Assembly: GCF_019933155.2 (NCBI RefSeq)
Contig: NZ_CP082944.1
Coordinates: 2,172,001 to 2,236,000 of the forward strand
DNA: 64,000 nucleotides
From: Metabacillus dongyingensis
GTDB lineage: Bacteria > Bacillota > Bacilli > Bacillales > Bacillaceae
Direction of reading: 5' to 3'
Positions 28,858 through 38,693 of the stretch are shown in pieces. The position numbers and the translations under genes were made by a program. Under the pieces are notes generated by a model. The model did not search any database. It saw nothing but the letters and a program-made list of their open reading frames with translations, and was not told where the DNA came from. Numbering within the stretch: position 1 is the first letter of the stretch; every line of letters starts with the position of its first letter.

Positions 28858-29739
28858 ATGCTCGAAATAGAAAAAACGCTTATCCATTTATCCCACTGCA
28901 GGGGCTTTCGCCACCTGAATTTTTTCAAACTGCTTAAAGCCGATCCAACTTTAACATCCATATATGGGCTCTCAGATCAAGAGATCCAGCTGCTTTTCAA
29001 GCTCACAGATCAAACCCTTCCACAATTCCTTCAAGATTTCCACTCTTTTAACCTTCAAGACATAAAGGCTCATTATGAGGAACAAAACTTTCATATGCTC
29101 ACTCTTTTTAATGACACCTACCCAGAACTGCTGCGTGAGATTCCAGATCCCCCTCCAATTCTATTTTATAAAGGTGACATCTCTCTTCTAAAATCAAAAA
29201 AAATGATCAGTATAGTAGGAACACGGAATCCTACAACATACGGCTCAAATGCGCTGAAAAAAATTGTGCCGCCCCTAGTCAGAGATGGATGGACCATTGT
29301 AAGCGGGCTGGCTAAAGGTATTGACGCTCTTGCTCATTGTGCCGCCTTAAATGAAAAGGGAGCAACAATCGGAGTTATAGCAGGGGGCTTGCATCACTTT
29401 TATCCTAAGGAAAATAAAGCTCTGTTTGAAAAAATGTCCTCTGAACAGCTTGTCCTCTCTGAACATCCTCCAAATGTAAAACCTCAAAAATGGCACTTTC
29501 CTCAAAGAAACCGGATTATTAGCGGCTTGAGCCTTGGAACAGTTGTGATGCAGGCTAAAGAGAAAAGCGGATCGCTGATTACGGCTAACACTGCAATAGA
29601 TCAGGGGAGACAGGTTTTTGCTGTTCCGGGGTCTATATTTGATGATTTCTCTGCTGGAGCGAATCAGCTGATCAAGCAGGGAGCATACCTCGCAGAAGAC
29701 GGCAGCGATATCATAAATGATCTCTTTTTGCAGGTATAA
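28858..29739 (+). CDS. dprA: DNA processing protein DprA (Smf)
   Basis: 293 residues from the ATG at 28858, which has AGAAAGGG upstream; a longer in-frame reading begins inside the sucD terminator and is rejected. DprA loads RecA on incoming single-stranded DNA during transformation. A short N-terminal domain precedes the Rossmann-like core with ISIVGTRNPTTYGS, VSGLAKGIDALAH, VIAGGLHHFYP and FPQRNRIISGLS. A TATAAT at 28834-28839 lies just upstream, but a -35 is found only at sub-optimal spacing. Its presence alone does not prove competence. Confidence 0.94.
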   Translation: MLEIEKTLIHLSHCRGFRHLNFFKLLKADPTLTSIYGLSDQEIQLLFKLTDQTLPQFLQDFHSFNLQDIKAHYEEQNFHMLTLFNDTYPELLREIPDPPPILFYKGDISLLKSKKMISIVGTRNPTTYGSNALKKIVPPLVRDGWTIVSGLAKGIDALAHCAALNEKGATIGVIAGGLHHFYPKENKALFEKMSSEQLVLSEHPPNVKPQKWHFPQRNRIISGLSLGTVVMQAKEKSGSLITANTAIDQGRQVFAVPGSIFDDFSAGANQLIKQGAYLAEDGSDIINDLFLQV

Positions 29740-29774
29740 TAAGCGTTATTTTCCTTCTTATGTTCATTTACTGT

Positions 29775-29804
29775 TTGACAAACTGCATAACTATATTTAA
29801 TAAT
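29775..29804 (+). promoter_or_regulatory. Candidate sigma-A promoter of topA
   Basis: Consensus TTGACA (29775-29780), an 18-nt spacer and AATAAT (29799-29804). It leaves a leader of about 150 nt before topA in which I see no clear structure. Confidence 0.6.
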
Positions 29805-29962
29805 AGTGGAGATTTAACCTGTTTAAGCAAATCATGGAAGGTATGCGTTTCTCTTTGTATGCGGGCAGGAATATCATTTCATTTAAAAGATAAACACATA
29901 AATTGAAAAAAGTGAAAGTATGAAAATAAAGAGAGAGAACACCTCTTTAAGGAGGATCATGT

Positions 29963-32038
29963 ATGTCGGATTTTTTAGTGATTGTTGAATCGCCGGCAAA
30001 AGCGAAAACAATCGAACGATATCTAGGGAAAAAATATAAGGTTAAAGCTTCTATGGGGCATGTCCGCGATCTTCCAAGAAGTCAGATCGGCGTAGACACT
30101 GAGGGGAATTACGAACCGAAATATATTACTATTCGGGGAAAAGGGCCGGTCCTTAAAGAATTAAAAACAGCAGCAAAAAAAGCAAAAAAAGTCTATCTCG
30201 CAGCTGACCCGGATCGCGAAGGGGAAGCCATTGCCTGGCACCTCGCTCATAGTCTTGACGTTGACGTTCTGTCAGACTGCCGAGTTGTTTTCAATGAGAT
30301 AACAAAGGATGCCATTAAAGAATCATTTAAACATCCTCGTCCCATCAACATGGATTTAGTTGATGCTCAGCAGGCGAGACGGATTCTGGACAGATTAGTC
30401 GGTTACAAAATCAGCCCGATTCTCTGGAAAAAAGTAAAAAAAGGGTTAAGTGCGGGACGCGTTCAGTCTGTTGCTGTCCGTTTAATCATTGACCGCGAAA
30501 AAGAAATAAAAGCATTTGTTCCGGAAGAATACTGGACAATAGAAAGTCAATTCTTAAAAGACCAAGATCTTTTCGATGGTGCATTCTTTGGGATCAACGG
30601 AAAAAAAGCTGAATTAAAAACCGAAGCTGATGTTAACAACGTGTTAAATAAAATCAAAGGCAACAATTTTACAGTCACAAACGTTTCGAAAAAAGAAAGA
30701 AAACGTAATCCTGCAGTACCATTTACAACATCCACACTTCAGCAGGAAGCGGCACGTAAATTAAATTTCAGAGCGAAAAAGACAATGATGATTGCCCAGC
30801 AGCTATACGAAGGAATGGACCTTGGAAAAGAGGGAACTGTCGGTCTGATTACGTACATGCGTACAGATTCTACAAGAATTTCCGAAACAGCCCAGCAAGA
30901 AGCATTTACTTTCATTGAACAGAAATATGGCAAAGAATTTACGAATACAGCCAAAAAGGCTGCGAAGAAAAATTCAAATACCCAAGATGCCCATGAGGCG
31001 ATCCGCCCTACTTCAACTTTGAAGGATCCCGCATCTTTAAAAGAATTCTTAAGCCGCGATCAGCTGCGTTTATACAAACTGATCTGGGAACGTTTTGTAG
31101 CAAGTCAAATGGCATCGGCCGTACTCGATACAATGAGCGTCGATTTAAACAATAACGATGTGATGTTCAGAGCAAATGGCTCCAAAATTAAATTTCCGGG
31201 ATTTATGAAAGTGTATGTCGAAGGAAATGATGATGGAGTGGAGGAGAAGGACCGCATGCTTCCTGATTTACAAAATGGAGATGTGGTTTATTCAAAAGAT
31301 ATAGAACCTGCTCAGCATTTCACTCAGCCACCTCCGCGATATACAGAGGCAAGACTTGTGAAAACCCTTGAAGAGCTGGGAATAGGCAGACCGTCCACTT
31401 ATGCACCTACTCTTGATACGATTCAGAAAAGAGGATATGTTGCCCTTGATAATAAACGTTTTATTCCGACTGAGCTTGGTGAAATCGTTCTTGAATTGAT
31501 CATGGAATTTTTCCCTGAAATCATAAATGTTGAATTTACGGCTAAAATGGAAAACAGTCTTGATGAAATTGAAGACGGAAATGTACAATGGGTCAATATC
31601 ATTGACGATTTCTACAAAGATTTTGCAAAGCGCCTGGAAGTCGCTGAAAATGAAATGGAAGAAATCGAAATTAAAGATGAACCGGCAGGTGTTGACTGTG
31701 AAGAATGCGGCAACCCAATGGTGTTTAAGATGGGGCGTTACGGAAAATTCATGGCTTGCTCGAATTTCCCTGATTGCCGCAATACAAAACCGATTGTGAA
31801 AGAAATCGGGGTTCCATGTCCGAAATGTGAAAAAGGAAATATTGTCGAAAGAAAATCAAAGAAACGCCGCATTTTCTATGGCTGTGATCAGTTTCCAGAA
31901 TGTGACTTCCTATCATGGGATAAACCGATTGCAAGATCATGTCCGAAATGTGATAATATGCTAGTTGAGAAAAAACTTAAAAAGGGCATGCAGGTACAGT
32001 GCGTGAACTGTGATTATAAAGAAGAACAGCAAAAGTAA
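29963..32038 (+). CDS. topA: DNA topoisomerase I
   Basis: 691 residues. A type IA enzyme that relaxes negative supercoils. The N-terminal TOPRIM domain has [16 protein letters not shown] and the acidic triad in ADPDREGEA (Asp82, Asp84, Glu86). The active-site tyrosine is Tyr298 in [10 protein letters not shown]. The C-terminus has three zinc-finger-like repeats (CEECG...C...C, CPKCE...C...C, CPKCD...C...C). AGGAGG precedes the ATG. Confidence 0.97.
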   Translation: MSDFLVIVESPAKAKTIERYLGKKYKVKASMGHVRDLPRSQIGVDTEGNYEPKYITIRGKGPVLKELKTAAKKAKKVYLAADPDREGEAIAWHLAHSLDVDVLSDCRVVFNEITKDAIKESFKHPRPINMDLVDAQQARRILDRLVGYKISPILWKKVKKGLSAGRVQSVAVRLIIDREKEIKAFVPEEYWTIESQFLKDQDLFDGAFFGINGKKAELKTEADVNNVLNKIKGNNFTVTNVSKKERKRNPAVPFTTSTLQQEAARKLNFRAKKTMMIAQQLYEGMDLGKEGTVGLITYMRTDSTRISETAQQEAFTFIEQKYGKEFTNTAKKAAKKNSNTQDAHEAIRPTSTLKDPASLKEFLSRDQLRLYKLIWERFVASQMASAVLDTMSVDLNNNDVMFRANGSKIKFPGFMKVYVEGNDDGVEEKDRMLPDLQNGDVVYSKDIEPAQHFTQPPPRYTEARLVKTLEELGIGRPSTYAPTLDTIQKRGYVALDNKRFIPTELGEIVLELIMEFFPEIINVEFTAKMENSLDEIEDGNVQWVNIIDDFYKDFAKRLEVAENEMEEIEIKDEPAGVDCEECGNPMVFKMGRYGKFMACSNFPDCRNTKPIVKEIGVPCPKCEKGNIVERKSKKRRIFYGCDQFPECDFLSWDKPIARSCPKCDNMLVEKKLKKGMQVQCVNCDYKEEQQK

Positions 32039-32063
32039 AGGTGAGCGAAGTCTTGCTCACCTT
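32038..32063 (+). terminator. Hairpin between topA and trmFO
   Basis: AAGGTGAGC (32038-32046) pairs perfectly with GCTCACCTT (32055-32063), starting at the last base of the topA stop codon. The tail is only mildly T-rich (CTTTATGTGTTTT), so it may be a leaky terminator or an mRNA-stability element. Confidence 0.55.
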
Positions 32064-32091
32064 CTTTATGTGTTTTATGGAGGTTAAACAA

Positions 32092-33399
32092 ATGAACAAT
32101 AAAACAGTAAATGTAATTGGAGCCGGTCTTGCCGGAAGTGAAGCAGCATGGCAGCTTGCAAATCGCGGAGTCCAGGTAAACTTGTATGAAATGAGACCGG
32201 TTAAACAAACACCTGCTCATCATACAGATAAATTTGCAGAGTTGGTGTGCAGTAATTCACTGCGTGCTAATGGTTTAACAAATGCAGTAGGCGTTCTGAA
32301 AGAAGAAATGAGAATGTTTGATTCAGTCATTATTAAATCTGCTGACGATTGTGCAGTACCAGCTGGGGGCGCATTGGCAGTTGACCGTCACGAATTTGCA
32401 GCCCTTGTTACGGATCGTGTAAAAGGACATCCGAATGTTAAGGTCATCACTGACGAAGTAACTGAAATCCCCGCTGGTCCTACAATTATTGCAACTGGTC
32501 CGCTTACTTCTAAAGCATTATCCGAGCAATTAAAGGCTCTTACGGGAGAAGAATATTTATACTTTTATGATGCAGCTGCACCAATTCTTGAAAAAGACAG
32601 CATTGACATGGACAAGGTATACTTGAAATCCCGTTATGATAAAGGCGAAGCAGCATATTTAAACTGCCCGATGACAGAAGAAGAGTTTGATCGTTTCTAT
32701 GATGCGCTTATTGAAGCAGAAACAGTTCCTCTAAAAGAATTTGAAAAGGAAATTTTCTTTGAAGGTTGCATGCCGATTGAAGTAATGGCAAAACGCGGTA
32801 AAAAGACGATGCTTTTTGGACCGCTTAAACCTGTTGGACTTGAAGATCCGAAGACCGGAAAAAGACCTCATGCGGTCGTTCAGCTCAGACAGGATGATGC
32901 TGCCGGCACACTTTATAACATTGTCGGTTTTCAGACACATTTAAAATGGGGTCCTCAAAAAGAAGTATTGAAGCTGATTCCAGGATTAGAGAATGCAGAG
33001 ATTGTCAGATACGGTGTTATGCACAGGAATACATTCATTAATTCTCCTAAAATGCTGAAGCCGACTTATCAGTATAAAGAGAGAGAAGATCTGTTCTTTG
33101 CAGGTCAAATGACAGGCGTTGAAGGATATGTGGAATCTGCTGCTTCTGGCTTATTAGCCGGCATCAATGCTGCTAAATATGTTCTCGGAGAAGAAATGCT
33201 TGTCCTTCCTCATGAGACAGCTATGGGAAGCATGGCAAGATATATTACAACAGCAAATCCTGACAATTTCCAGCCGATGAATGCGAATTTTGGCATTTTT
33301 GCAGAGCTTCCGGAGCGTATTAAAAATAAAAAAGAACGCTATGAAAGATACGCTAACAGAGCGCTGGAAACAATTCAAAAAATTTCGAAAAAATCATAG
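32092..33399 (+). CDS. trmFO: tRNA m5U54 methyltransferase TrmFO (Gid)
   Basis: 435 residues from [10 protein letters not shown] at 32092, set by GGAGGTTAAA; an in-frame upstream extension is non-homologous and covers the hairpin. It methylates U54 in the T-loop of tRNA using folate and FADH2. The FAD-binding motif [16 protein letters not shown], the YEMRP segment and the [19 protein letters not shown] block are characteristic. It is followed by xerC as in B. subtilis (gid-codV). Confidence 0.96.
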   Translation: MNNKTVNVIGAGLAGSEAAWQLANRGVQVNLYEMRPVKQTPAHHTDKFAELVCSNSLRANGLTNAVGVLKEEMRMFDSVIIKSADDCAVPAGGALAVDRHEFAALVTDRVKGHPNVKVITDEVTEIPAGPTIIATGPLTSKALSEQLKALTGEEYLYFYDAAAPILEKDSIDMDKVYLKSRYDKGEAAYLNCPMTEEEFDRFYDALIEAETVPLKEFEKEIFFEGCMPIEVMAKRGKKTMLFGPLKPVGLEDPKTGKRPHAVVQLRQDDAAGTLYNIVGFQTHLKWGPQKEVLKLIPGLENAEIVRYGVMHRNTFINSPKMLKPTYQYKEREDLFFAGQMTGVEGYVESAASGLLAGINAAKYVLGEEMLVLPHETAMGSMARYITTANPDNFQPMNANFGIFAELPERIKNKKERYERYANRALETIQKISKKS

Positions 33400-33409
33400 A
33401 AATCATTTG

Positions 33410-33449
33410 CAAGGGCTGCTGAATGTGTGATAACATTTAGTAGCCCTTG
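33410..33449 (+). other. Long stem-loop immediately before the xerC Shine-Dalgarno
   Basis: CAAGGGCTGCTGAATGT (33410-33426) pairs with ACATTTAGTAGCCCTTG (33433-33449), 17 positions with G-T wobble, loop GTGATA. No T-run follows; the next bases hold the xerC ribosome-binding site GAGGTG. This looks more like a processing, stability or translation-control structure than a terminator. Confidence 0.65.
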
Positions 33450-33461
33450 TGAGGTGTTAAG

Positions 33462-34370
33462 ATGGAAAATGTTAAGAATTCTTTAAGTTTGTTCGTAGAA
33501 TATTTACAAATTGAGAAAAACTATTCACAATATACAATTGTGAATTATGTTGCTGATATAGAAGATTTTTTTATATTTATGAAGGAACAATCTTTGATTG
33601 ATCTTCAGCTCATTACATATTCTGATACAAGATTATACTTAACTCAGCTGCATCAAAAAAATTTTGCCAGAAAAACGATTTCAAGAAAAATTTCTTCGTT
33701 AAGGAGCTTTTACAGATTCCTTAATCGGGAAAGGCTAGCAGCAGAAAATCCATTTGCGAGTGTCTCTCTTCCGAAAAAAGAGCAGAGGCTGCCTCAATAC
33801 TTATATGAAAAAGAGCTCGAGCAGCTGTTTACTCTATCAGATCCTGCTACTGCAGCCGGCCAGAGAAATCAGGCATTGCTTGAAGTTTTATATGGTACAG
33901 GTATAAGGGTAAGCGAATTGTGTCAAATAAGGCTTTCCGATCTTGACTTGCATATTGGCACTGTCCTTGTAAACGGAAAAGGCGGAAAACAGCGCTATGT
34001 TCCCTTTGGAAGCTTTGCACAGGACACTTTGGAACTTTATCTATCTTCAGGAAGAAAGCAGCTGCTTCTTAAAGATAAACAAACCGGTGATCATGATCAT
34101 CTCTTTGTCAATCAGCGGGGCGGACCTTTATCTGTTAGAGGGGTCCGGCACATTTTAAATGAAATGATTAAGAAGACTTCTTCAACCATGAATATCAGCC
34201 CGCATATGTTCAGGCATACGTTTGCGACACACCTTTTGAATGAAGGTGCTGATATGAGAAGCGTTCAGGAGCTTTTAGGTCATTCCCATTTATCTTCTAC
34301 ACAAATCTATACTCATGTGACAAAAGATCATTTACGAAACATTTATATGTCTCATCATCCGCGTGCTTAA
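33462..34370 (+). CDS. xerC: Tyrosine recombinase XerC (CodV)
   Basis: 302 residues. An N-terminal SAM-like DNA-binding domain (about 1-90) is followed by the catalytic domain with Arg149 (GTGIRVSEL), Lys173 region, His248 and Arg251 (HMFRHTF), His274 (LLGHSHLS) and the Tyr283 nucleophile (IYTHV). It resolves chromosome dimers at dif together with a second Xer recombinase. It is the first gene of the codV-clpQ-clpY-codY unit. Confidence 0.94.
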   Translation: MENVKNSLSLFVEYLQIEKNYSQYTIVNYVADIEDFFIFMKEQSLIDLQLITYSDTRLYLTQLHQKNFARKTISRKISSLRSFYRFLNRERLAAENPFASVSLPKKEQRLPQYLYEKELEQLFTLSDPATAAGQRNQALLEVLYGTGIRVSELCQIRLSDLDLHIGTVLVNGKGGKQRYVPFGSFAQDTLELYLSSGRKQLLLKDKQTGDHDHLFVNQRGGPLSVRGVRHILNEMIKKTSSTMNISPHMFRHTFATHLLNEGADMRSVQELLGHSHLSSTQIYTHVTKDHLRNIYMSHHPRA

Positions 34371-34395
34371 AGAAAAAGATTATGGAGGTATTTGT

Positions 34396-34938
34396 ATGTC
34401 TCAATTTCATGCTACGACCATTTTTGCGATCCAGCACAACGGCAAATGTGCAATGGCAGGCGACGGTCAAGTAACATTCGGCAATGCAGTTGTAATGAAA
34501 CACACTGCAAAAAAAGTGCGAAAGCTGTTTAACGGCAAGGTCATTGCTGGATTTGCCGGTTCAGTAGCTGATGCGTTCACTTTATTTGAAATGTTTGAAG
34601 GAAAGCTTGAAGAATACAATGGGAATCTCCAGCGTGCGGCGGTCGAGCTTGCGAAAGAATGGCGCAGCGATAAAGTGCTGCGAAAGCTTGAGGCTATGCT
34701 CATCGTCATGAACGAGGAAGATATCCTCCTCATTTCTGGTACAGGCGAAGTGATCGAACCTGATGACGGGATTTTAGCGATTGGATCTGGCGGAAATTAT
34801 GCTCTCTCAGCAGGAAGAGCGCTTAAAAGATATTCTGGAGATGCACTCTCAGCAAAAGAAATAGCAGAAGCAGCACTTCAGATGGCCGGAGAAATTTGCG
34901 TTTATACAAATCTGAATATAACGGTAGAAGAGTTATAA
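34396..34938 (+). CDS. hslV: ATP-dependent protease HslV (ClpQ/CodW)
   Basis: 180 residues from the ATG at 34396 behind GGAGG; an upstream in-frame ATG at 34363 overlaps xerC and has no ribosome site. It is the proteolytic ring of the HslUV complex. The N-terminus is [16 protein letters not shown]. As in B. subtilis CodW, a short extension precedes the TT that provides the N-terminal threonine in other bacteria, so Ser2 may be the nucleophile. GDGQVTFG and [14 protein letters not shown] are family motifs. Confidence 0.95.
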   Translation: MSQFHATTIFAIQHNGKCAMAGDGQVTFGNAVVMKHTAKKVRKLFNGKVIAGFAGSVADAFTLFEMFEGKLEEYNGNLQRAAVELAKEWRSDKVLRKLEAMLIVMNEEDILLISGTGEVIEPDDGILAIGSGGNYALSAGRALKRYSGDALSAKEIAEAALQMAGEICVYTNLNITVEEL

Positions 34939-34957
34939 AGAGAGGAGTTATGATCAA

Positions 34958-36358
34958 ATGAAAGAAATGACGCCGAGACAAATTGTAGAACGATTGGATC
35001 AATATATTGTTGGTCAGAAAGACGCAAAAAAAGCGGTTGCTGTTGCTTTAAGAAACCGTTACCGCAGAAGTCTGCTGTCAGAAAATCTTCGCGATGAAGT
35101 TGTGCCAAAAAACATTTTAATGATTGGACCTACCGGTGTAGGCAAGACGGAAATTGCAAGAAGAATTGCAAAGCTAGTAGGTGCTCCTTTCATAAAAGTT
35201 GAAGCAACCAAATTCACTGAGGTCGGCTACGTTGGACGTGATGTTGAATCAATGGTCCGTGATCTAGTTGAAACATCAGTCCGATTAGTAAAAGAAGAAA
35301 AAATGACAGAAGTAAAATCTTCAGCTGAAGAAAATGCCAATAGAAGACTTGTAGAACTATTAGTTCCAGGCAAGAAAAAGCAAACATCTTATAAAAACCC
35401 ATTAGAAATGCTTTTCGGCGGTGCTCAGGGCACCTCACAAGAACAAGATGATTATTCAGCTGAAGAGCAGTCTACAGAAGAAAAAAGACGCAAAATTGCC
35501 CATCAGCTTGCTTTAGGCGAACTAGAAGACCACCATGTCACAGTGGAAGTAGAAGAACAGCATGCTTCAATGTTTGATATGCTTCAAGGATCGGGTATGG
35601 AACAAATGGGCATGAACATGCAGGACGCATTAAGCAGCTTTATGCCTAAAAAGAAGAAAAAACGCAAGCTTACGGTACGCGAGGCGCGAAAAGTTCTGAC
35701 TAGTGAAGAAGCGCAAAAACTGATTGATATGGATGATGTTACTCAAGACGCCGTTTTGCGCGCAGAGCAAATGGGCATCATTTTCATAGATGAAATCGAC
35801 AAAATCGCCAAGAAGAATCAAGCTGGTTCTTCAGCTGATGTATCCAGAGAAGGAGTTCAGCGCGATATCCTACCGATCGTTGAAGGATCAACAGTGGTAA
35901 CAAAATACGGATCTGTCAAAACAGATCATGTGCTGTTCATTGCTGCAGGGGCATTCCATATTGCAAAACCGTCTGATTTAATACCGGAGCTTCAGGGCAG
36001 ATTCCCAATCCGAGTTGAATTGACTAAATTAAATGTTGAAGATTTTGTTCGGATTTTAACAGAGCCTGATAATGCTCTGCTGAAGCAATATACGGCTTTA
36101 TTGGAAACAGAAGGTATACAACTTGAATTTTCTGACGATGCTATTCGTAAGATTGCAGAGGTTGCATTCCAGGTCAATCAGGACACGGATAATATCGGGG
36201 CAAGAAGACTTCATACGATACTTGAAAGACTTCTCGAAGACCTTTCATTTGAAGCACCCGAGATCACATTAGATAAAATAGCGATCACTCCTCAGTATGT
36301 TGAGGATAAATTAAGCAAAATTGCTAAAAACAAAGACTTAAGTCAATTTATTTTATAA
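34958..36358 (+). CDS. hslU: HslU ATPase (ClpY/CodX)
   Basis: 466 residues. AAA+ unfoldase that feeds HslV. Walker A GPTGVGKT (57-64), Walker [12 protein letters not shown] and a C-terminal sensor region ([19 protein letters not shown]) are intact. An intermediate I domain (about 110-240) includes a Met/Gln-rich, then a Lys-rich stretch (PKKKKKRK). AGAGGAG precedes the ATG, 19 nt after hslV. Confidence 0.96.
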   Translation: MKEMTPRQIVERLDQYIVGQKDAKKAVAVALRNRYRRSLLSENLRDEVVPKNILMIGPTGVGKTEIARRIAKLVGAPFIKVEATKFTEVGYVGRDVESMVRDLVETSVRLVKEEKMTEVKSSAEENANRRLVELLVPGKKKQTSYKNPLEMLFGGAQGTSQEQDDYSAEEQSTEEKRRKIAHQLALGELEDHHVTVEVEEQHASMFDMLQGSGMEQMGMNMQDALSSFMPKKKKKRKLTVREARKVLTSEEAQKLIDMDDVTQDAVLRAEQMGIIFIDEIDKIAKKNQAGSSADVSREGVQRDILPIVEGSTVVTKYGSVKTDHVLFIAAGAFHIAKPSDLIPELQGRFPIRVELTKLNVEDFVRILTEPDNALLKQYTALLETEGIQLEFSDDAIRKIAEVAFQVNQDTDNIGARRLHTILERLLEDLSFEAPEITLDKIAITPQYVEDKLSKIAKNKDLSQFIL

Positions 36359-36385
36359 TTACATATTTCCAGGAGGAACTTACCA

Positions 36386-37165
36386 ATGGCTTTATTGCAA
36401 AAAACAAGAAAAATTAATGCTATGCTTCAGAAAGCAGCAGGAAAACCAGTTAATTTCAAAGAAATGTCGGAAACACTAAGTGATGTCATCGAGGCAAATA
36501 TCTTCGTCGTAAGCCGCCGCGGCAAACTTTTGGGATTTGCCATCAATCAGCAGATCGAGAATGAACGTATGGTACAAATGCTTGAAGATCGTCAATTTCC
36601 TGAAGAATACACAAAGAATTTATTTAACGTCAATGAAACATCATCAAACCTTGATGTTTTCAGTGAGTATACAGCTTTCCCTGTTGAAAACCGCGACCTG
36701 TTCAAAAGCGGCTTGACTACAATTGTACCTATCATTGGAGGCGGAGAGCGTCTCGGAACACTTATCTTAGCTCGTCTGCAGGCTCAATTCGAGGATGATG
36801 ATTTAATTCTTGCTGAGTATGGAGCTACAGTTGTCGGAATGGAAATTCTCCGTGAAAAAGCAGAAGAAATTGAAGACGAAGCAAGAAGCAAAGCAGTCGT
36901 TCAAATGGCAATCAGCTCTTTATCTTACAGTGAGCTAGAAGCAATTGAGCACATTTTTGAAGAATTAAACGGTAATGAAGGCTTGCTGGTTGCGAGTAAA
37001 ATTGCTGATCGAGTAGGTATTACCCGTTCGGTTATCGTTAATGCATTACGTAAACTTGAGAGTGCTGGTGTTATTGAATCCCGTTCTCTTGGTATGAAAG
37101 GCACGTACATTAAAGTATTAAATGATAAATTCCTGCTTGAACTTGAAAAACTAAAAACAAATTAA
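36386..37165 (+). CDS. codY: GTP-sensing global repressor CodY
   Basis: 259 residues. The N-terminal GAF domain (about 1-155) senses branched-chain amino acids; the C-terminal winged helix (about 190-259, [19 protein letters not shown]) binds DNA and also responds to GTP in known homologs. It represses nutrient-adaptation genes in rich medium, including the fla/che operon in B. subtilis, which lies directly downstream here. AGGAGG precedes the ATG. Confidence 0.97.
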   Translation: MALLQKTRKINAMLQKAAGKPVNFKEMSETLSDVIEANIFVVSRRGKLLGFAINQQIENERMVQMLEDRQFPEEYTKNLFNVNETSSNLDVFSEYTAFPVENRDLFKSGLTTIVPIIGGGERLGTLILARLQAQFEDDDLILAEYGATVVGMEILREKAEEIEDEARSKAVVQMAISSLSYSELEAIEHIFEELNGNEGLLVASKIADRVGITRSVIVNALRKLESAGVIESRSLGMKGTYIKVLNDKFLLELEKLKTN

Positions 37166-37177
37166 CAATACCTTTAC

Positions 37178-37207
37178 AAAAAAGCACTTCTTTTGAAGTG
37201 CTTTTTT
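37178..37207 (+). terminator. Terminator after codY
   Basis: Perfect 13-bp stem AAAAAAGCACTTC / GAAGTGCTTTTTT with a TTTT loop. It isolates codY from the flagellar operon. Confidence 0.95.
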
Positions 37208-37231
37208 GTTTTGACTAGACAAAATGTTAAT

Positions 37232-37260
37232 TTGAGTGTAAAAATCCCTATGACTATTAA
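37232..37260 (+). promoter_or_regulatory. Candidate distal sigma-A promoter of fla/che
   Basis: TTGAGT (37232-37237), a 17-nt spacer and TATTAA (37255-37260). Both boxes match only 4 of 6. It would give a leader of about 180 nt before flgB. Confidence 0.4.
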
Positions 37261-37286
37261 ATCACCGTGGAAAATAGTGTAAAAAT
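37235..37286 (+). repeat. Direct repeat AGTGTAAAAAT x2 upstream of flgB
   Basis: The 11-mer AGTGTAAAAAT occurs at 37235-37245 and 37276-37286, 41 bp apart (about four helical turns), on the same strand. A looser AGGTAAAAAGT follows at about 37290-37300. The phased spacing suggests possible regulator sites, but A/T-richness makes chance repeats more likely than usual. Confidence 0.45.
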
Positions 37287-37401
37287 ACTAGGTAAAAAGT
37301 ACTAAAATAAAAATAGATACAAATTCCGACCTTTTTTTACAAAACCTTCATAGACTTTAAGACTATTATTTCTTACAATTACAGTATAGATTTAACATAA
37401 T

Positions 37402-37430
37402 TCGACAATATACCATTCGAAAGGTATAAG
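37402..37430 (+). promoter_or_regulatory. Candidate proximal sigma-A promoter of fla/che
   Basis: TCGACA (37402-37407), a 17-nt spacer and TATAAG (37425-37430), each 5 of 6 to consensus. The start would fall at about 37437, leaving only about 13 nt before the flgB ATG but still including the GTGAGGGG ribosome site. Confidence 0.5.
37409..37428. promoter_or_regulatory. 20-bp palindrome in the flgB promoter region
   Basis: TATACCATTCGAAAGGTATA is self-complementary at 9 of 10 pairs. It covers most of the spacer and part of the -10 of the proximal candidate promoter, the position expected for a repressor operator. The binding protein is unknown. Confidence 0.65.
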
Positions 37431-37449
37431 GCTTTTGTGAGGGGACTAA

Positions 37450-37839
37450 ATGAAAATTTTTTCTGGAACAATTTATTCGCTTGAAAATGCTGTGAATCGA
37501 TCTGCAGTTAAGCAAAAAGTAATTAGTCAAAATATTGCCAATGTAGATACTCCTAATTATAAATCGAAAGAAATTGACTTCAAACAGTCCTTAGATTCTG
37601 AAATGAGCAGACTTCTAGCTAAAAAGACTGATCATCGTCATGTTTCTTTCGAATCAGGACTAGAAACCTACTCGATTAAATCCAAAGCGAACACATCCTA
37701 CCAGGCAAACGGCAATAATGTAGACGTAGATCGTGAAATGTCAGACTTGGCTGAAAATCAAATTTATTACAACGCACTTATCGACCGTTTAAGCAGTAAA
37801 TTTAACTCGCTTAAAACGGTGATTAGAGGAGGAAGCTGA
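37450..37839 (+). CDS. flgB: Flagellar basal-body rod protein FlgB
   Basis: 129 residues. Proximal rod subunit, exported by the flagellar type III system. It shows the rod/hook N-terminal signature QNIANVDTPNYKSKEIDF and a C-terminal coiled helix (NALIDRLSSKFNSLKTVI). It is the first gene of the fla/che operon, behind GTGAGGGG; flgC follows after 2 nt. Confidence 0.95.
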   Translation: MKIFSGTIYSLENAVNRSAVKQKVISQNIANVDTPNYKSKEIDFKQSLDSEMSRLLAKKTDHRHVSFESGLETYSIKSKANTSYQANGNNVDVDREMSDLAENQIYYNALIDRLSSKFNSLKTVIRGGS

Positions 37840-37841
37840 TT

Positions 37842-38294
37842 ATGAATATTTTCAGTCAGTTAAATACAACCGCTTCTGCTCTAACAGCACAGAGATTAAG
37901 AATGGATGTCATATCATCCAATATGGCAAATGCAGATACAACAAGAGCTGTCTTTGAAAATGGCGAATGGCAGCCCTATCGGCGTAAAACGGTCGTCACT
38001 GAGCCAAATGGAAATTCGTTTTTATCTCACTTACATAGAGCACAGGGTAAAGCGGCAAGTGACTTGTCTGGTGTAAAGGTCACAGAAATCAAGGAAGATC
38101 AAACTCCATTTAAACTCGTATTTGATCCAGAACACCCGGATGCAAATGATCAAGGATATGTAGAGCTGCCAAACGTTGATCCTTTAAAAGAAATGGTTGA
38201 TTTAATGAGCAGCACACGGTCTTACGAGGCAAATGTAACAGTTTTTAACGCTTCTAAAGACATGCTGATGAAAACATTAGAATTAGGGAAGTAG
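37842..38294 (+). CDS. flgC: Flagellar basal-body rod protein FlgC
   Basis: 150 residues. Second rod subunit, with the N-terminal SSNMANADTTR motif and the C-terminal rod signature VDLMSSTRSYEANVTVFNASKDM. Its Shine-Dalgarno GAGGAAG lies in the last codons of flgB, so the two are coupled. Confidence 0.95.
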   Translation: MNIFSQLNTTASALTAQRLRMDVISSNMANADTTRAVFENGEWQPYRRKTVVTEPNGNSFLSHLHRAQGKAASDLSGVKVTEIKEDQTPFKLVFDPEHPDANDQGYVELPNVDPLKEMVDLMSSTRSYEANVTVFNASKDMLMKTLELGK

Positions 38295-38306
38295 GATTGA
38301 GAATAA

Positions 38307-38612
38307 ATGATTAATGCCATATCACCCTTTCAGACGCAAAATGTTCAGGAGCGTCAAACTCACGGTGTTCAAACGAATAAACAATTTCATCAGACCGCCT
38401 TTTCCGATTTTTTAAAACAATCGATCAACGAAGTGAATTCTATGCAGGTAAAATCAGATCAAATGACCGCTGCATTAGCAGAAGGAAAAAATGTTCAATT
38501 GCAGGATGTCATGATAGCCGCTGAAAAGGCGAGTGTAACCATGCTTGCAACAATTGAAATCAGAAATAAAGCAGTAGAAGCATATCAGGAAATGATGAGA
38601 ATGCAAATGTAA
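38307..38612 (+). CDS. fliE: Flagellar hook-basal body protein FliE
   Basis: 101 residues. FliE joins the MS ring to the rod. The C-terminal half is typical (VMIAAEKASVTMLATIEIRNKAVEAYQEMMRMQM broken into helices). It begins 12 nt after flgC behind a modest AGGATTGAG site. An 81-nt gap follows before fliF. Confidence 0.93.
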   Translation: MINAISPFQTQNVQERQTHGVQTNKQFHQTAFSDFLKQSINEVNSMQVKSDQMTAALAEGKNVQLQDVMIAAEKASVTMLATIEIRNKAVEAYQEMMRMQM

Positions 38613-38693
38613 TTTTAATATGTATAAAACTAGCGATGGATGCCGACTTCTCTATGCAGCATTCATGCCGTCATTATCGGGGGATTTCCAGGA

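Noticed and set aside
37208..37449. Sigma-D promoter for fla/che
   Set aside because: No TAAA-N15-GCCGATAT-like sequence was found in this spacer by eye.
37450..37480. CodY box in the first flgB codons (TTTTTTCTGGAACAA)
   Set aside because: It has about six mismatches to AATTTTCWGAAAATT, too many to claim, although CodY control of fla/che is known in B. subtilis.
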